This document shows, piece by piece, positions 24,400-31,596 of a DNA stretch of 31,596 nt; positions within the stretch are counted from its first letter, which is position 1; every line of letters begins with the position of its first letter. Below the pieces are notes generated by a model, which did no database searches, had not been told where the DNA came from, and was given only the letters and a program-made list of their open reading frames with translations. This stretch comes from an uncultured Muribaculaceae bacterium (lineage in GTDB: Bacteria; Bacteroidota; Bacteroidia; Bacteroidales; Muribaculaceae), in contig CAUBWJ010000025.1 in the NCBI GenBank assembly GCA_958439725.1, positions 1 to 31,596 on the forward strand, read 5' to 3'. The position numbers were made by a program, and so were the translations under genes.

Positions 24400-27183
24400 T
24401 TACTCCGTAGTCTCGTCAACGAGATAGGCCAGTGATTCGTATGGGCGTCCTATGGTGTCGGCCATCGATATCTCGCAGGTGCGTGCCAGCGAGTAGCAGC
24501 CGTCGAATTCACGGCCGGATATATCCGCTTTCTCCTCTTTTACAGCTGTTTCAGCTATCTTTGGGAACATGAATCCGCGGTCGCCCGCCGCGCCGCAGCA
24601 CTGGCAGTCGAGCGGAACCACCACCTCGCGGGCGCACTTCTGTGCAATCTCGCGCATAATGCCGTCGACGCCGATGATGCGCGCGGCGCAGGTGGGATGG
24701 AGCAGCACGGTCCCTTTGGGCTTGGTGACCTTGAGCCGCGGCATCGCCACGTTTAGAAGCCACTCGGTGATGTCCATGATTTTCAGGGAGGCGTATTTGC
24801 GCTTGTTTTCCTCGGTGAGAGAGGCTTCCATGTCGCGGAGCAGGGTGTGGGTACACGAGGATGTGTCGCAGAAAATTGGAATGCGGCCGGAATCGGACAG
24901 TTCGTAGAACCGTTCGACGGTTTTGTTGACGGTGATGGCCTGACCCTTGGGGTCGCCTTTGTGCGACCATATCTGGGAGCAGCACAGACCGTGCATCTCG
25001 CGGGGGAGCGACACCCTGATGCCTGCGCGGGAAGCTATGCGCATGATCACGGTTATAAGGTCGTCCTTATGCAGCGTGGAGCCTCCGAATATGCGCGTGA
25101 CGCACGCCGGGAAGTAAAGGTAGTCGGGGGCGGCTGTCTCCTGCCAGTGTATTTTGGCGGGCATGGGGAAATGGCGCGACCAGTGGGGAACCTGCGAATA
25201 GACTTTGTGCATGAAATCCGAGGCCCAGATAAGGGGGTAGGGCGATATCACCTTTTCTGTAAGCACGGCCGCTTTCAGAATGCCGCGTATGGATGATTCG
25301 AAGGGCCCGAAGTCCTTGGCGGTAAAGGACAGGGCGTCCTTGAACAGTCGGGGGTTGGTGCGCGTGCGCACGGCGTCGGTAATCGTGCCGGTGTTGATGT
25401 GCATGGGGCACGGCATCTGGCATGAGCCGTCGGAGCAGCATGACTGCTGGCCTATGAACCGGTATTCTTTCTCCAGCTCGGGACGGCTGACGATGATGCG
25501 GCGTGCCTGAAGGCGCTGGCGCGGGGTGAGAGTGCTTTCGCGCGTGGGGCACACATGCTCGCAATAACCGCACTCCATGCACTTGTCGGCGTGGCCGTAG
25601 CCCAGATCGGCGCCGAATTCCGGCAGCTGCTTGATATTTTCCATGAAGCACTCGGGGTCGGAGTTTATCATCACTCCGGGATTGAGCACGCCAGCTGGGT
25701 CGGCGAGGGCCTTCACGCGTTTCATCAGGCTGTAGATCTTGTCGCCCCACTCCCTGGCCACGAACGGCGCTATGGCGCGGCCTGTGCCGTGCTCGCCCTT
25801 GAGTGAGCCGTCGAGCCGCAGCACGGCGTCGACAAGGTCGTCCATGAAGCCACGGAATTTTTCCTTGCTCTGACGGTCGTAGATGGGACTGGTGAGCAGA
25901 GGGTGGATGTTGCCGTCGCGGGCGTGACCGAAAATGGAGCCGTCGAAGCCGTATTTCCTGAAGATGCCGTGAACACCGTCCACGAGCATGTCGAGCCGCT
26001 CCACGGGAGCGGCTACATCTTCCAGAATCACGGCGTCGCCCGGCTTGCGCACGCCGGCCACACACGGGAAGATGCCGTTGCGCATGGCCCAGAGGTCGGC
26101 ACGCTCCTTCACTGTGGTGGTGAACGGGTCCATGCGTGTGAGCCCGCGGAGCTTCTTCAGGTCGGGAGTGAGGCTCCCGGTGGTGTCGGCGAGTTCTGCG
26201 GCAGAAGAGCCTCCGTAGTCAATGAGCATGGCCGTGGTGCCCGGCGGAAGGTCGGCGCGTTTGCCAAGGTAACTGCACAGGGAGGCGTAGTCCATCATCT
26301 CCACGGCAAGAGCTCCGGTATCGCCGAGGTATTTTGCCTGGGCGGCGGCCGAGGTCACGCTGTCGAAATAGAGCATGGCCGAGGAATAGTCGGTGTACAG
26401 CGGTATGGTGTTCAGCTCTCCGGCCACGATATAGGCGAGGGTGCCTTCGGAGCCTATAAGCAGGTGGGCGAATATGTCCATGGGGTGTTCGTAGTCCACG
26501 AAGGAGTTCATGGCATAGCCCGTTACGTTCTTTATCTTGTATTTGCGGGTGATTTTTTCGGTAGTCTCGGGATCGGCGAGAATCTCGCGGCGTATCTCGG
26601 CGAGTCCGGCGGCGAGTTCGCGCTCGTCGTCGCAGAAGCGCTTGCGGTCGGCCTCGACCGACGATATGTATCTGTGGCCGTTGGCGAGCACGAATTCAAT
26701 CGACGAGAGTGTGTGGTAAGAGTTATGACGTACGCCCGCTTCCATGCCCGAAGAGTTGTTGGAGAGAATGCCTCCCATCATCGCCGCGCACGAGGATGCG
26801 GGGTCGGGCCCTATTTTGTGGCCGTATGGTTTCAGACCTGCATTGAGTCGCTGGGCCGTGATTCCCGGCTGGAACCAGACTTTGGTTCCTCCGGGACGCA
26901 CCTCATAATCATGCCATCCCGTGCGGAGCTCGCATATTATGCCGGTGTTCACGGATTGTCCGCAGAGCGATGTGCCGCCGGTGCGGAAGGTGACGCCAAT
27001 GCGGTTTTCGGCCGCAACGGCAAGCAGCTGTCTGATTTCGTCGACAGTCTGCGGGCGGACAACGGCCTGCGGTTTGATGTCGAAATATGATGCGTCGCGG
27101 CCATATACCTCACGCCAGAGTTCGGTGTCGAGAATACGGTCGTCGGAAAGAAAGCGTCGGAGTTGCGAATGAAGATTGCCCAT
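24400..27183 (-). CDS. FAD-linked oxidase fused to Fe-S (CCG-type) domains, D-lactate/glycolate dehydrogenase-like
   Basis: The 927-residue protein joins a GlcD-like FAD domain (PCMH, about 38-265, with RTGGTSLCGQSV) and its cap (GHARDGNIHPLL at 419-430, KGEHGTGRAIAPF at 462-474) to Fe-S domains. The first cluster motif is CMECGYCEHVCP (Cys535, 538, 541, 545). The second is degenerate in spacing: CCSDGSCQMPCP (Cys582, 583, 588, 592). The C-terminal CCG-type motifs include MHGLCCS and DCQCCGAAGDRGF. Members oxidise D-2-hydroxy acids such as D-lactate or glycolate and pass electrons on; the substrate here is not readable. No transport gene adjoins it. No clear promoter motif was seen. Cytoplasmic, no signal peptide. 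Confidence 0.88.
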   Translation of the reverse strand: MGNLHSQLRRFLSDDRILDTELWREVYGRDASYFDIKPQAVVRPQTVDEIRQLLAVAAENRIGVTFRTGGTSLCGQSVNTGIICELRTGWHDYEVRPGGTKVWFQPGITAQRLNAGLKPYGHKIGPDPASSCAAMMGGILSNNSSGMEAGVRHNSYHTLSSIEFVLANGHRYISSVEADRKRFCDDERELAAGLAEIRREILADPETTEKITRKYKIKNVTGYAMNSFVDYEHPMDIFAHLLIGSEGTLAYIVAGELNTIPLYTDYSSAMLYFDSVTSAAAQAKYLGDTGALAVEMMDYASLCSYLGKRADLPPGTTAMLIDYGGSSAAELADTTGSLTPDLKKLRGLTRMDPFTTTVKERADLWAMRNGIFPCVAGVRKPGDAVILEDVAAPVERLDMLVDGVHGIFRKYGFDGSIFGHARDGNIHPLLTSPIYDRQSKEKFRGFMDDLVDAVLRLDGSLKGEHGTGRAIAPFVAREWGDKIYSLMKRVKALADPAGVLNPGVMINSDPECFMENIKQLPEFGADLGYGHADKCMECGYCEHVCPTRESTLTPRQRLQARRIIVSRPELEKEYRFIGQQSCCSDGSCQMPCPMHINTGTITDAVRTRTNPRLFKDALSFTAKDFGPFESSIRGILKAAVLTEKVISPYPLIWASDFMHKVYSQVPHWSRHFPMPAKIHWQETAAPDYLYFPACVTRIFGGSTLHKDDLITVIMRIASRAGIRVSLPREMHGLCCSQIWSHKGDPKGQAITVNKTVERFYELSDSGRIPIFCDTSSCTHTLLRDMEASLTEENKRKYASLKIMDITEWLLNVAMPRLKVTKPKGTVLLHPTCAARIIGVDGIMREIAQKCAREVVVPLDCQCCGAAGDRGFMFPKIAETAVKEEKADISGREFDGCYSLARTCEISMADTIGRPYESLAYLVDETTE

Positions 27184-27332
27184 TTGCTCGTATGTTTTGG
27201 TGATGACATTTTAAATTCCAACAGATGTAAGTACGTTTAGGTTGGCATGCAAGGGAAGATTTTTACAAATGTGCGGAAAGGTTCATCGTAGGGCTTCATC
27301 AGGCCTAATTTCGATGTGCAAAAAAATCAAAT

Positions 27333-27818
27333 ATGAAAATACGCACATTTATTTCAGCAACGGTAGCCCTGGCTTGCGTTGCGGGAGCGGGAGGATGCCG
27401 CTCATTCAAGAAAAGCAGCGGAGAAAAAGCAGAAATAAACCGTTACTACGAAACGGTGGAAAGAATTGTAATGGATACTGTCTACATCCGCCTGCCGGAG
27501 GCCGACATGAGCTATGCCGGGCCCGACACGGCGAGCCGTCTGGAGACGGAGCTTGCGCGGAGCAGCGCGTGGATAGATTCGGCAGGGCTGCTGCATCACA
27601 CCCTGAGCCATAAGCGCAGTGAGCTTCCAGTGAGAGTGCCCCGAAAAGAGACCTCTCACACCTCACGCGCCGACAGCATCATGACCAGAACAGTGGTCAA
27701 GGAACGTGAACTGACGCCATGGCAGCGCCTGAGGCTTGACGCCTTCGGGTGGGTTGCCGCCGCGGCTGCGCTTGTCGTGCTGGCATCGCTGATGGCTGTT
27801 CGTAAAAAAGGACGATAA
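27333..27818 (+). CDS. Small lipoprotein with C-terminal membrane helix, spanin-like shape
   Basis: The 161-residue protein begins with a lipoprotein signal ending AGAGGC (Cys22), has a hydrophilic middle (about 25-125) with charged, helix-prone stretches such as INRYYETVERIVMDTVY and ETELARSSAWIDSA, and ends with LTPWQRLRLDAFGWV leading into one membrane helix (about 130-152) and a basic tail. A lipid anchor plus an inner-membrane helix would span the periplasm, as phage spanins do. I recall similar small proteins in Bacteroidales phage or mobile regions, but here it stands alone, with no other phage gene around. Function is unassigned. It is divergent from the FAD oxidase and just before the rplM promoter. 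Confidence 0.7.
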   Translation: MKIRTFISATVALACVAGAGGCRSFKKSSGEKAEINRYYETVERIVMDTVYIRLPEADMSYAGPDTASRLETELARSSAWIDSAGLLHHTLSHKRSELPVRVPRKETSHTSRADSIMTRTVVKERELTPWQRLRLDAFGWVAAAAALVVLASLMAVRKKGR

Positions 27819-27824
27819 AAAAAT

Positions 27825-27855
27825 TTTGGTAAGTTGTGGAAAATCACTACCTTTG
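27825..27855 (+). promoter_or_regulatory. Promoter of rplM-rpsI-rpsB-tsf
   Basis: TTTG (27825-27828), 19 bases, TACCTTTG (27848-27855): ideal Bacteroidales consensus. It places the start near 27862, leaving a leader of about 105 bases before the rplM GTG. Confidence 0.8.
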
Positions 27856-27884
27856 CAGACCGATTATATCCAATTAACTACTTT

Positions 27885-27935
27885 TGGCGGCTTCGGGCGG
27901 TAGCCTATGGCCGGGCGAAAGCTGCGGAGACGCCA
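27885..27935 (+). promoter_or_regulatory. Possible structured rplM leader (L13 autoregulation)
   Basis: In the leader, TGGCG (27885-27889) can pair with CGCCA (27931-27935). Inside it CGGCTT pairs with AAGCTG (one G-U), and a short GGC/GCC stem lies at the centre, giving a nested hairpin. L13 represses its own operon in other bacteria, so this could be its binding site; pairing was done by eye only. Confidence 0.35.
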
Positions 27936-27966
27936 TGCAATTAACAATTAACCAAGCAATTAAAAA

Positions 27967-28446
27967 GTGGATACTTTAAGCTACAAGACAATTACTCCCA
28001 ACGCTCAGAGCGTAGATCGGGAGTGGGTGGTAATCGATGCCACCGACCAGGTCCTTGGCCGTCTCTGCGCCAAAGTGGCCAAAATTCTCCGCGGCAAGTA
28101 CAAGCCCTGCTACTCGCCCAACGTTGAATGCGGCGACAATGTAATCATCATCAACGCCGACAAAGTTCGCCTCACCGGCAACAAACTCACCGGCCGTGAA
28201 TACCTCCGCTACACCGGCTATCCCGGCGGCCAGCGCTCATTCACTCCCGAAGTCCTCATGAAGAAGGCTCACAACAAGCACCTCAAAGCCGGCTACAACC
28301 CCCTTTTCATCAAGGTGATGAAGGGTATGCTTCCCAAAAACCGCATGGGCCGCGCGCTTATTGAGAACATGCATGTTTATCTGGGCGCAGAGCATCCCCA
28401 CGAGGCTCAGAACCCCAAAGTAATCGATATCAACAAACTGAAATAA
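27967..28446 (+). CDS. rplM: 50S ribosomal protein L13
   Basis: The 159-residue protein starts at GTG (MDTLSYKT, as Bacteroidales L13 does) and contains WVVIDATDQVLGRLCAKVAK, HNKHLKAGYNPLFIKVMKGMLPKNRMGR and HPHEAQNPKVIDI, the standard uL13 blocks. Length is typical. GTG, not ATG, is the start: it gives the right N-terminus and no ATG suits. It leads the rplM-rpsI-rpsB-tsf operon after a long structured leader. Confidence 0.97.
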   Translation: MDTLSYKTITPNAQSVDREWVVIDATDQVLGRLCAKVAKILRGKYKPCYSPNVECGDNVIIINADKVRLTGNKLTGREYLRYTGYPGGQRSFTPEVLMKKAHNKHLKAGYNPLFIKVMKGMLPKNRMGRALIENMHVYLGAEHPHEAQNPKVIDINKLK

Positions 28447-28456
28447 CAGCTGAAGA

Positions 28457-28843
28457 ATGGAAACAGTAAATGCAGTAGGCCGCCGCAAAGCTGCCGTGGC
28501 ACGCGTGATAGTCAAGGAAGGCAACGGTGCCATCACCATCAACAAGCGTTCGCTTGAGACATACTTCCCTTCCTCGATTCTTCAGTATATCGTAAAACAG
28601 CCGCTCAACACTCTTGATGCCGCCGGCAAATACGACATTCACGTGAATCTCGACGGTGGCGGTTACAAGGGACAGGCCGAGGCTCTGCGCCTTGCCATTG
28701 CCCGCGCGCTGGTTAAAATCAATCCCGAAGACAAGAGCGCACTCCGTGCCGAAGGCTTCATGACCCGCGACCCCCGTGCCGTGGAGCGCAAGAAACCCGG
28801 TCAGCCCAAAGCCCGCAAGCGCTTCCAGTTCTCCAAACGTTAA
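28457..28843 (+). CDS. rpsI: 30S ribosomal protein S9
   Basis: The 128-residue protein has the uS9 pattern GRRKAAVARV near the N-terminus, GGGYKGQAEALRLAIARAL in the middle and a basic end RKKPGQPKARKRFQFSKR, whose tail reaches the P-site tRNA in the ribosome. It follows rplM by ten bases, the usual gene pair. Confidence 0.97.
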   Translation: METVNAVGRRKAAVARVIVKEGNGAITINKRSLETYFPSSILQYIVKQPLNTLDAAGKYDIHVNLDGGGYKGQAEALRLAIARALVKINPEDKSALRAEGFMTRDPRAVERKKPGQPKARKRFQFSKR

Positions 28844-28985
28844 TACGTGGCCTTATAGCCGGGCGGCCTGACATACGGGCGGCCTGACTGCAAAACAAGT
28901 GTTTAGTATCTAAACTCCGCAGATGGACACGTTCCCTACCGCGAAGTTGTAAAAACAATCAGAACGTAAACAACTCAACAAACTC
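28844..28985 (+). promoter_or_regulatory. rpsI-rpsB intergenic leader with direct repeat and hairpin
   Basis: This 142-base gap holds a perfect 12-base direct repeat, GGGCGGCCTGAC (28861-28872 and 28877-28888), and a perfect 6-bp hairpin GTTTAG/CTAAAC with a three-base loop (28901-28915). No TAnnTTTG promoter is seen, so rpsB is probably read from the rplM promoter. It could be an S2 control site; this is inference. Confidence 0.35.
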
Positions 28986-29837
28986 ATGTCAACTCCCACA
29001 TTTGACCAATTATTAGAAGCAGGTTGCCATTTCGGTCACCTTAAAAGAAAATGGAATCCTGCCATGGCTCCGTATATCTTCATGGAGCGCAACGGTATCC
29101 ACATCATAGACCTCTACAAGACCCAAGCTAAACTTGACGAGGCAAGCGCAGCCCTTAAGAACATTGCTAAATCGGGCAAGAAAGTTCTTTTCGTTGCAAC
29201 CAAAAAACAGGCCAAACAGGTAATCGCCGAAAAAGCCCAGTCAATCGGTATGCCCTACGTGATAGAGCGCTGGCCCGGCGGTATGCTCACCAACTTCCCC
29301 ACCATCCGCAAAGCCGTCAAGAAGATGACCTCCATCGACAAGATGGCAAAGGACGGTACATTCGACAACCTCTCAAAGCGCGAAAAACTGCAGATCACCC
29401 GTCAGCGTGCCAAACTCGAGAAGACTCTCGGTTCAATCGCCGACCTCAACCGTCTGCCTTCGGCCATGTTCGTGGTCGACGTGCTCAAAGAGCGCATTGC
29501 CGTGGCTGAGGCCAACCGTCTCGGCATCCCCGTGTTCGCTATCGTGGACACAAACTCCAACCCCAACGACATCGACTTCGTTATTCCCGCCAACGATGAC
29601 GCTTCAAAGTCAATCGAACTCATCCTCGACACCGTTTGCTCGGCTATGAACGAGGGTCTGGAAGAGCGCAAGGTCGAGAAAGTCGACAATCAGGCAGCCG
29701 GTGAAGGCGAGCAGGCTCCCGCCCAGCGTGGCGACCGTCGTCGTCGCGTAAGCCGCAACCACCGCGCCGAGGCTGAGGCTCCCGCAGCTGAAGCACCCGC
29801 CGCAGAGGCAGCCGCCGAAGCTCCCGCAGCTGAATAA
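28986..29837 (+). CDS. rpsB: 30S ribosomal protein S2
   Basis: The 283-residue protein starts MSTPTFDQLLEAGCHFGHLKRKWNPAM and has VIERWPGGMLTNF, LPSAMFVVDV and IPVFAIVDTNSNP, all uS2 blocks. About 30 C-terminal residues beyond the folded core are repeats of Ala, Pro and Glu (EAPAAEAPAAE), making the protein longer than the usual 240-260. It precedes tsf, the conserved order. Confidence 0.97.
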   Translation: MSTPTFDQLLEAGCHFGHLKRKWNPAMAPYIFMERNGIHIIDLYKTQAKLDEASAALKNIAKSGKKVLFVATKKQAKQVIAEKAQSIGMPYVIERWPGGMLTNFPTIRKAVKKMTSIDKMAKDGTFDNLSKREKLQITRQRAKLEKTLGSIADLNRLPSAMFVVDVLKERIAVAEANRLGIPVFAIVDTNSNPNDIDFVIPANDDASKSIELILDTVCSAMNEGLEERKVEKVDNQAAGEGEQAPAQRGDRRRRVSRNHRAEAEAPAAEAPAAEAAAEAPAAE

Positions 29838-29890
29838 TTTTGCCGCGGACTAATCTATCTAATTATTAATCCTATTCTTATCAACAAGAT

Positions 29891-30883
29891 ATGGCAGTAA
29901 CAATGGCAGAAATCACCAAGCTGCGCAACCTCACAAGCGCCGGCCTGATGGACTGCAAAAAAGCTCTCGCCGAAACCAACGGCGACATTGAAGCCGCTGT
30001 TGAGATTCTCCGCAAGAAAGGTCAGGCAGTAGCCGCCAAGCGTGAGGACCGCAACGCCGCCGAAGGATGCGTGCTCTCCAAGAGCGCAGGCAATTTCGCC
30101 GCTATCGTAGCTCTGAACTGCGAGACCGACTTCGTGGCCAAGAACGAAGGCTTCATAGCTCTCACCCAGAAACTCATCGACACCGCTGTCGATAACCGTA
30201 TCAAAACCATCGACGAGCTCAAGGCTTTCGAAATCGACGGCCGCACAATCGCCGACCTCATCACCGAGGAAAGCGGTAAGACCGGCGAGAAGAACGAAAT
30301 CGGCGCTTACGAAGTAGTGGAGGCCCCCACAACCGCAGCCTACAACCACTTCAACAACAAGCTTGCCGCTATCGTGGGCTTCAACCAGGAGAACGTAGAT
30401 CCCCAGATAGGTCGCGAAATCTGCATGCAGATCGCTTCCATGAACCCCGTAGCCGTTTCGCGCGAGGATGTTCCCCAGGCCACCATCGATTCTGAAATCA
30501 GCGTGGCTATCGAGAAGACCAAGCAGGAAATGGTGCGCAAGGCAGTTGAGGCTGCTCTTCACAAAGCAGGTCTCAACCCCAACCACTTCGACTCCGAGGA
30601 CCACATCGAGTCCAACATGTCGAAGGGCTGGATCACAGCTGAAGAGGCTGCCAAGGGTCGCGAGATTATCAAGACCACTTCGGAGGCCAAGGCAGCCAAC
30701 CTGCCCGAGCAGATGATTCAGAACATCGCCAACGGACGTCTCAACAAGTTCTTCAAGGAGAGCTGCCTCATGGAACAGGAATATGTTCAGGACGGCAAGA
30801 TTTCCGTAGGACAGTTCCTTGAGAAGTCGCAGAAGGGTCTGGTAGCAGTCGCTTTCAAGCGTGTGAACCTCAACCAGGACTAA
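29891..30883 (+). CDS. tsf: Elongation factor Ts
   Basis: The 330-residue protein has the N-terminal UBA-like domain with LRNLTSAGLMDCKKALAETNGD (about residues 11-33) and the EF-Tu contact region around ALNCETDFVAKNEGF (about 75-90), followed by the duplicated core domain and EQEYVQDGKISVGQFLEK near the end. It recycles EF-Tu-GDP. The ATG at 29891 (MAVTMAEITKL) matches Bacteroidales relatives; the Met5 codon at 29903 is the alternative. It ends the operon before a strong terminator. Confidence 0.97.
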   Translation: MAVTMAEITKLRNLTSAGLMDCKKALAETNGDIEAAVEILRKKGQAVAAKREDRNAAEGCVLSKSAGNFAAIVALNCETDFVAKNEGFIALTQKLIDTAVDNRIKTIDELKAFEIDGRTIADLITEESGKTGEKNEIGAYEVVEAPTTAAYNHFNNKLAAIVGFNQENVDPQIGREICMQIASMNPVAVSREDVPQATIDSEISVAIEKTKQEMVRKAVEAALHKAGLNPNHFDSEDHIESNMSKGWITAEEAAKGREIIKTTSEAKAANLPEQMIQNIANGRLNKFFKESCLMEQEYVQDGKISVGQFLEKSQKGLVAVAFKRVNLNQD

Positions 30884-30921
30884 TCCCGAATCATACTGAG
30901 GCCATCCAAAGGTCTATAAAT

Positions 30922-30951
30922 AAAAAGCATCGCCATGTGCGATGCTTTTTT
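30922..30951 (+). terminator. Rho-independent terminator of tsf operon
   Basis: A perfect 12-bp stem (30922-30933 with 39-50 of the same line, that is 30939-30950) with a five-base loop is followed by T residues, 38 bases after the tsf stop. Confidence 0.93.
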
Positions 30952-31014
30952 AATTCTACGGAAAGTTTCCTGTTGGAGGAGGGTGATGCACCCCCGCGAA
31001 AGGTAGGGCTGCTC

Positions 31015-31124
31015 CACAATGCTGTTTACTTACTTAAGGAATTTTGCTGTTCAAAGCGCTATTGAAAACCAAGCTTTACGATAGTGAAAAAGCCCTTTAT
31101 TAGGCTTAAGTAAACAGCATTGTG
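31015..31124. repeat. Inverted-repeat element with CTTAAG-ended arms
   Basis: The left arm CACAATGCTGTTTACTTA then CTTAAG (31015-31038) and the right arm (31105-31124) are inverted copies, differing by a four-base insertion in the left arm. The 66 bases between them are AT-richer and contain a small hairpin AAGCC/GGCTT (31090-31107). The shape is that of a MITE-like or transposase-recognised palindrome. Confidence 0.75.
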
Positions 31125-31284
31125 CGTAAGCAGTGGGCTCCCGAGAACGCTCCCCCTAGGGAGCACCGGAGGTGCGATGTCTGTACAACCCACTGCGTGA
31201 GCTGTGGGACCCAAGCGCGTGGTCCCCCTCTGTGCGGCAAGCCTCGGAGAGCGCGCCGCCGCACTACCGCGTAAGCATGGGCTC
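31124..31284. repeat. Degenerate tandem hairpin units (REP-like)
   Basis: Three imperfect direct repeats start at 31124 (GCGTAAGCAGTGGGCTC), 31195 (GCGTGAGCTGTGGGACC) and 31269 (GCGTAAGCATGGGCTC), 71 and 74 bases apart. Unit one folds as an outer stem (31130-31137 with 31189-31196) enclosing GCTCCC/GGGAGC (31149-31164) and GCACC/GGTGC (31163-31175). Unit two has GGGACC/GGTCCC (31206-31226) and GTGCGGC/GCCGCAC (31232-31264). All pairings are read by eye. Confidence 0.7.
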
Positions 31285-31315
31285 TTTGCCAACCGGAATA
31301 TTTATCATACCTTTG
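31285..31315 (+). promoter_or_regulatory. Promoter of the transposase gene
   Basis: TTTG (31285-31288), 19 bases, TACCTTTG (31308-31315): ideal consensus. The ATG at 31330 is only 14 bases after the -7 box, giving a leader of roughly 8 bases. The hairpin units lie upstream of the start site and so are outside this transcript. Confidence 0.7.
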
Positions 31316-31329
31316 GGAAAAGTCTCCTC

Positions 31330-31596
31330 ATGAGTAAAATACTTGCCCTCTACCATATTGTCTTTGCCACCAGAGACCGTCTCCCCGCTCTCCATAATGT
31401 GAACCGCCTCGACCTCCACAGAATCATCACGGCAATCGTGACGGAAAACCGGTGCAGGATGATATGCATAAACAGCGTTACCGACCATATCCACATGCTC
31501 ATAGATCTATCCCCATCGATATCTCTGAGCAACTTCATGGACTCGGTGAAGGCCAACTCAAGCAGATGGCTAAGGCATGACCCGCGGACAACCATG
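31330..31596 (+). CDS. IS200/IS605-type Y1 transposase, 5' part (cut by window end)
   Basis: The frame is open from ATG 31330 to the window edge, 89 residues. It begins MSKILALYHIVFATRDRLPAL, and TDHIHMLIDL holds the His-x-His (His53, His55) metal motif of HUH/Y1 transposases; ISLSNFMDSVKANSSRWL follows, a block typical of the family. The catalytic tyrosine and C-terminus lie beyond the window, so intactness is unknown. Such enzymes move single-stranded DNA by recognising hairpins, either at the ends of their own element (TnpA) or in dispersed REP repeats (RAYT). The structured repeats just upstream suit either role. Confidence 0.88.
   Translation, partial: MSKILALYHIVFATRDRLPALHNVNRLDLHRIITAIVTENRCRMICINSVTDHIHMLIDLSPSISLSNFMDSVKANSSRWLRHDPRTTM

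Larger units (their letters stand above)
30952..31329. other. Non-coding repeat region upstream of the transposase gene
   Basis: About 370 bases without a supportable gene. From left to right it holds a short hairpin GGGTG/CACCC (30981-30993), a long inverted repeat (31015-31124), two degenerate GC-rich hairpin units (31124-31268), a third partial copy of their head (31269-31284), and the transposase promoter (31285-31315). The small minus-strand frame 31059-31292 runs through the repeats and looks spurious. Confidence 0.7.

Noticed and set aside
25903..27090. A 395-codon plus-strand frame inside the FAD oxidase gene
   Set aside because: Antisense shadow of a gene with intact FAD and Fe-S motifs; no domain of its own.
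29760..29834. Repetitive GAGGCTCCCGCAGCTGAA-like DNA in rpsB
   Set aside because: It simply encodes the Ala/Pro/Glu tail of S2, a variable extension, and is not a separate element.
31124..31284. Regular repeats that might be a CRISPR array
   Set aside because: Only three imperfect copies, the spacers share sequence, and the hairpins extend over the whole unit; no cas gene is present.
31059..31292. A 77-codon minus-strand frame
   Set aside because: It lies entirely in the inverted repeat and hairpin units; its sequence is explained by the repeats.

Overview
The window looks like chromosomal DNA of a gut-type Bacteroidales bacterium, probably near Muribaculaceae or Bacteroides; that placement is inferred from protein style and promoters, not from a search. 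Supporting signs are promoters of the Bacteroidales type (TTTG about 19-22 bases before TAnnTTTG), no strong Shine-Dalgarno sequences, a fimbrillin/FISUMP lipoprotein, a GH97 enzyme, a TonB receptor with an N-terminal carboxypeptidase-like domain, and the NfnAB transhydrogenase.

Layout. Positions 1-140 hold nothing I can name. A tRNA-Ser(GCU) and its terminator follow on the minus strand, then an exported C1 cysteine peptidase (minus). Divergent from it is the nfnA-nfnB pair (plus), whose end overlaps a convergent cardiolipin synthase. Next come the rpsF-rpsR-rplI operon and an ECF sigma factor (both minus). A possible small protein gene on the plus strand meets a second ECF operon (minus: DUF6249-like protein, sigma factor, small membrane protein), which has its own ECF-type promoter. 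Positions 9760-13463 encode two coupled lipoproteins (minus): a fimbrillin/FISUMP protein and a fimbrillin-like protein ending in a metzincin zinc site.

Positions 13724-19939 are a three-gene plus-strand operon of exported carbohydrate-active proteins: an NPCBM glycoside hydrolase of uncertain family, an SGNH sialate O-acetylesterase-like enzyme, and a GH97 glycosidase with a probable retaining nucleophile. No SusC/SusD pair is present. A terminator hairpin separates this from an exported carboxymuconolactone decarboxylase-cupin protein (minus), divergent from an AraC regulator (plus); the two promoters share a perfect 15-bp inverted repeat. A TonB receptor and a large FAD/Fe-S oxidoreductase (both minus) follow, then a small lipoprotein of spanin-like shape (plus).

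The last part is the rplM-rpsI-rpsB-tsf operon (plus) with leader-like structure, ending at a strong terminator. Beyond it lies about 370 bases of non-coding repeats (a long inverted repeat and two degenerate GC-rich 71-74 bp units with hairpins), and then the start of an IS200/IS605-type Y1 transposase cut by the window edge. The repeat-plus-transposase block, the metzincin lipoprotein operon and the araC/cupin operator are the parts most worth following up.
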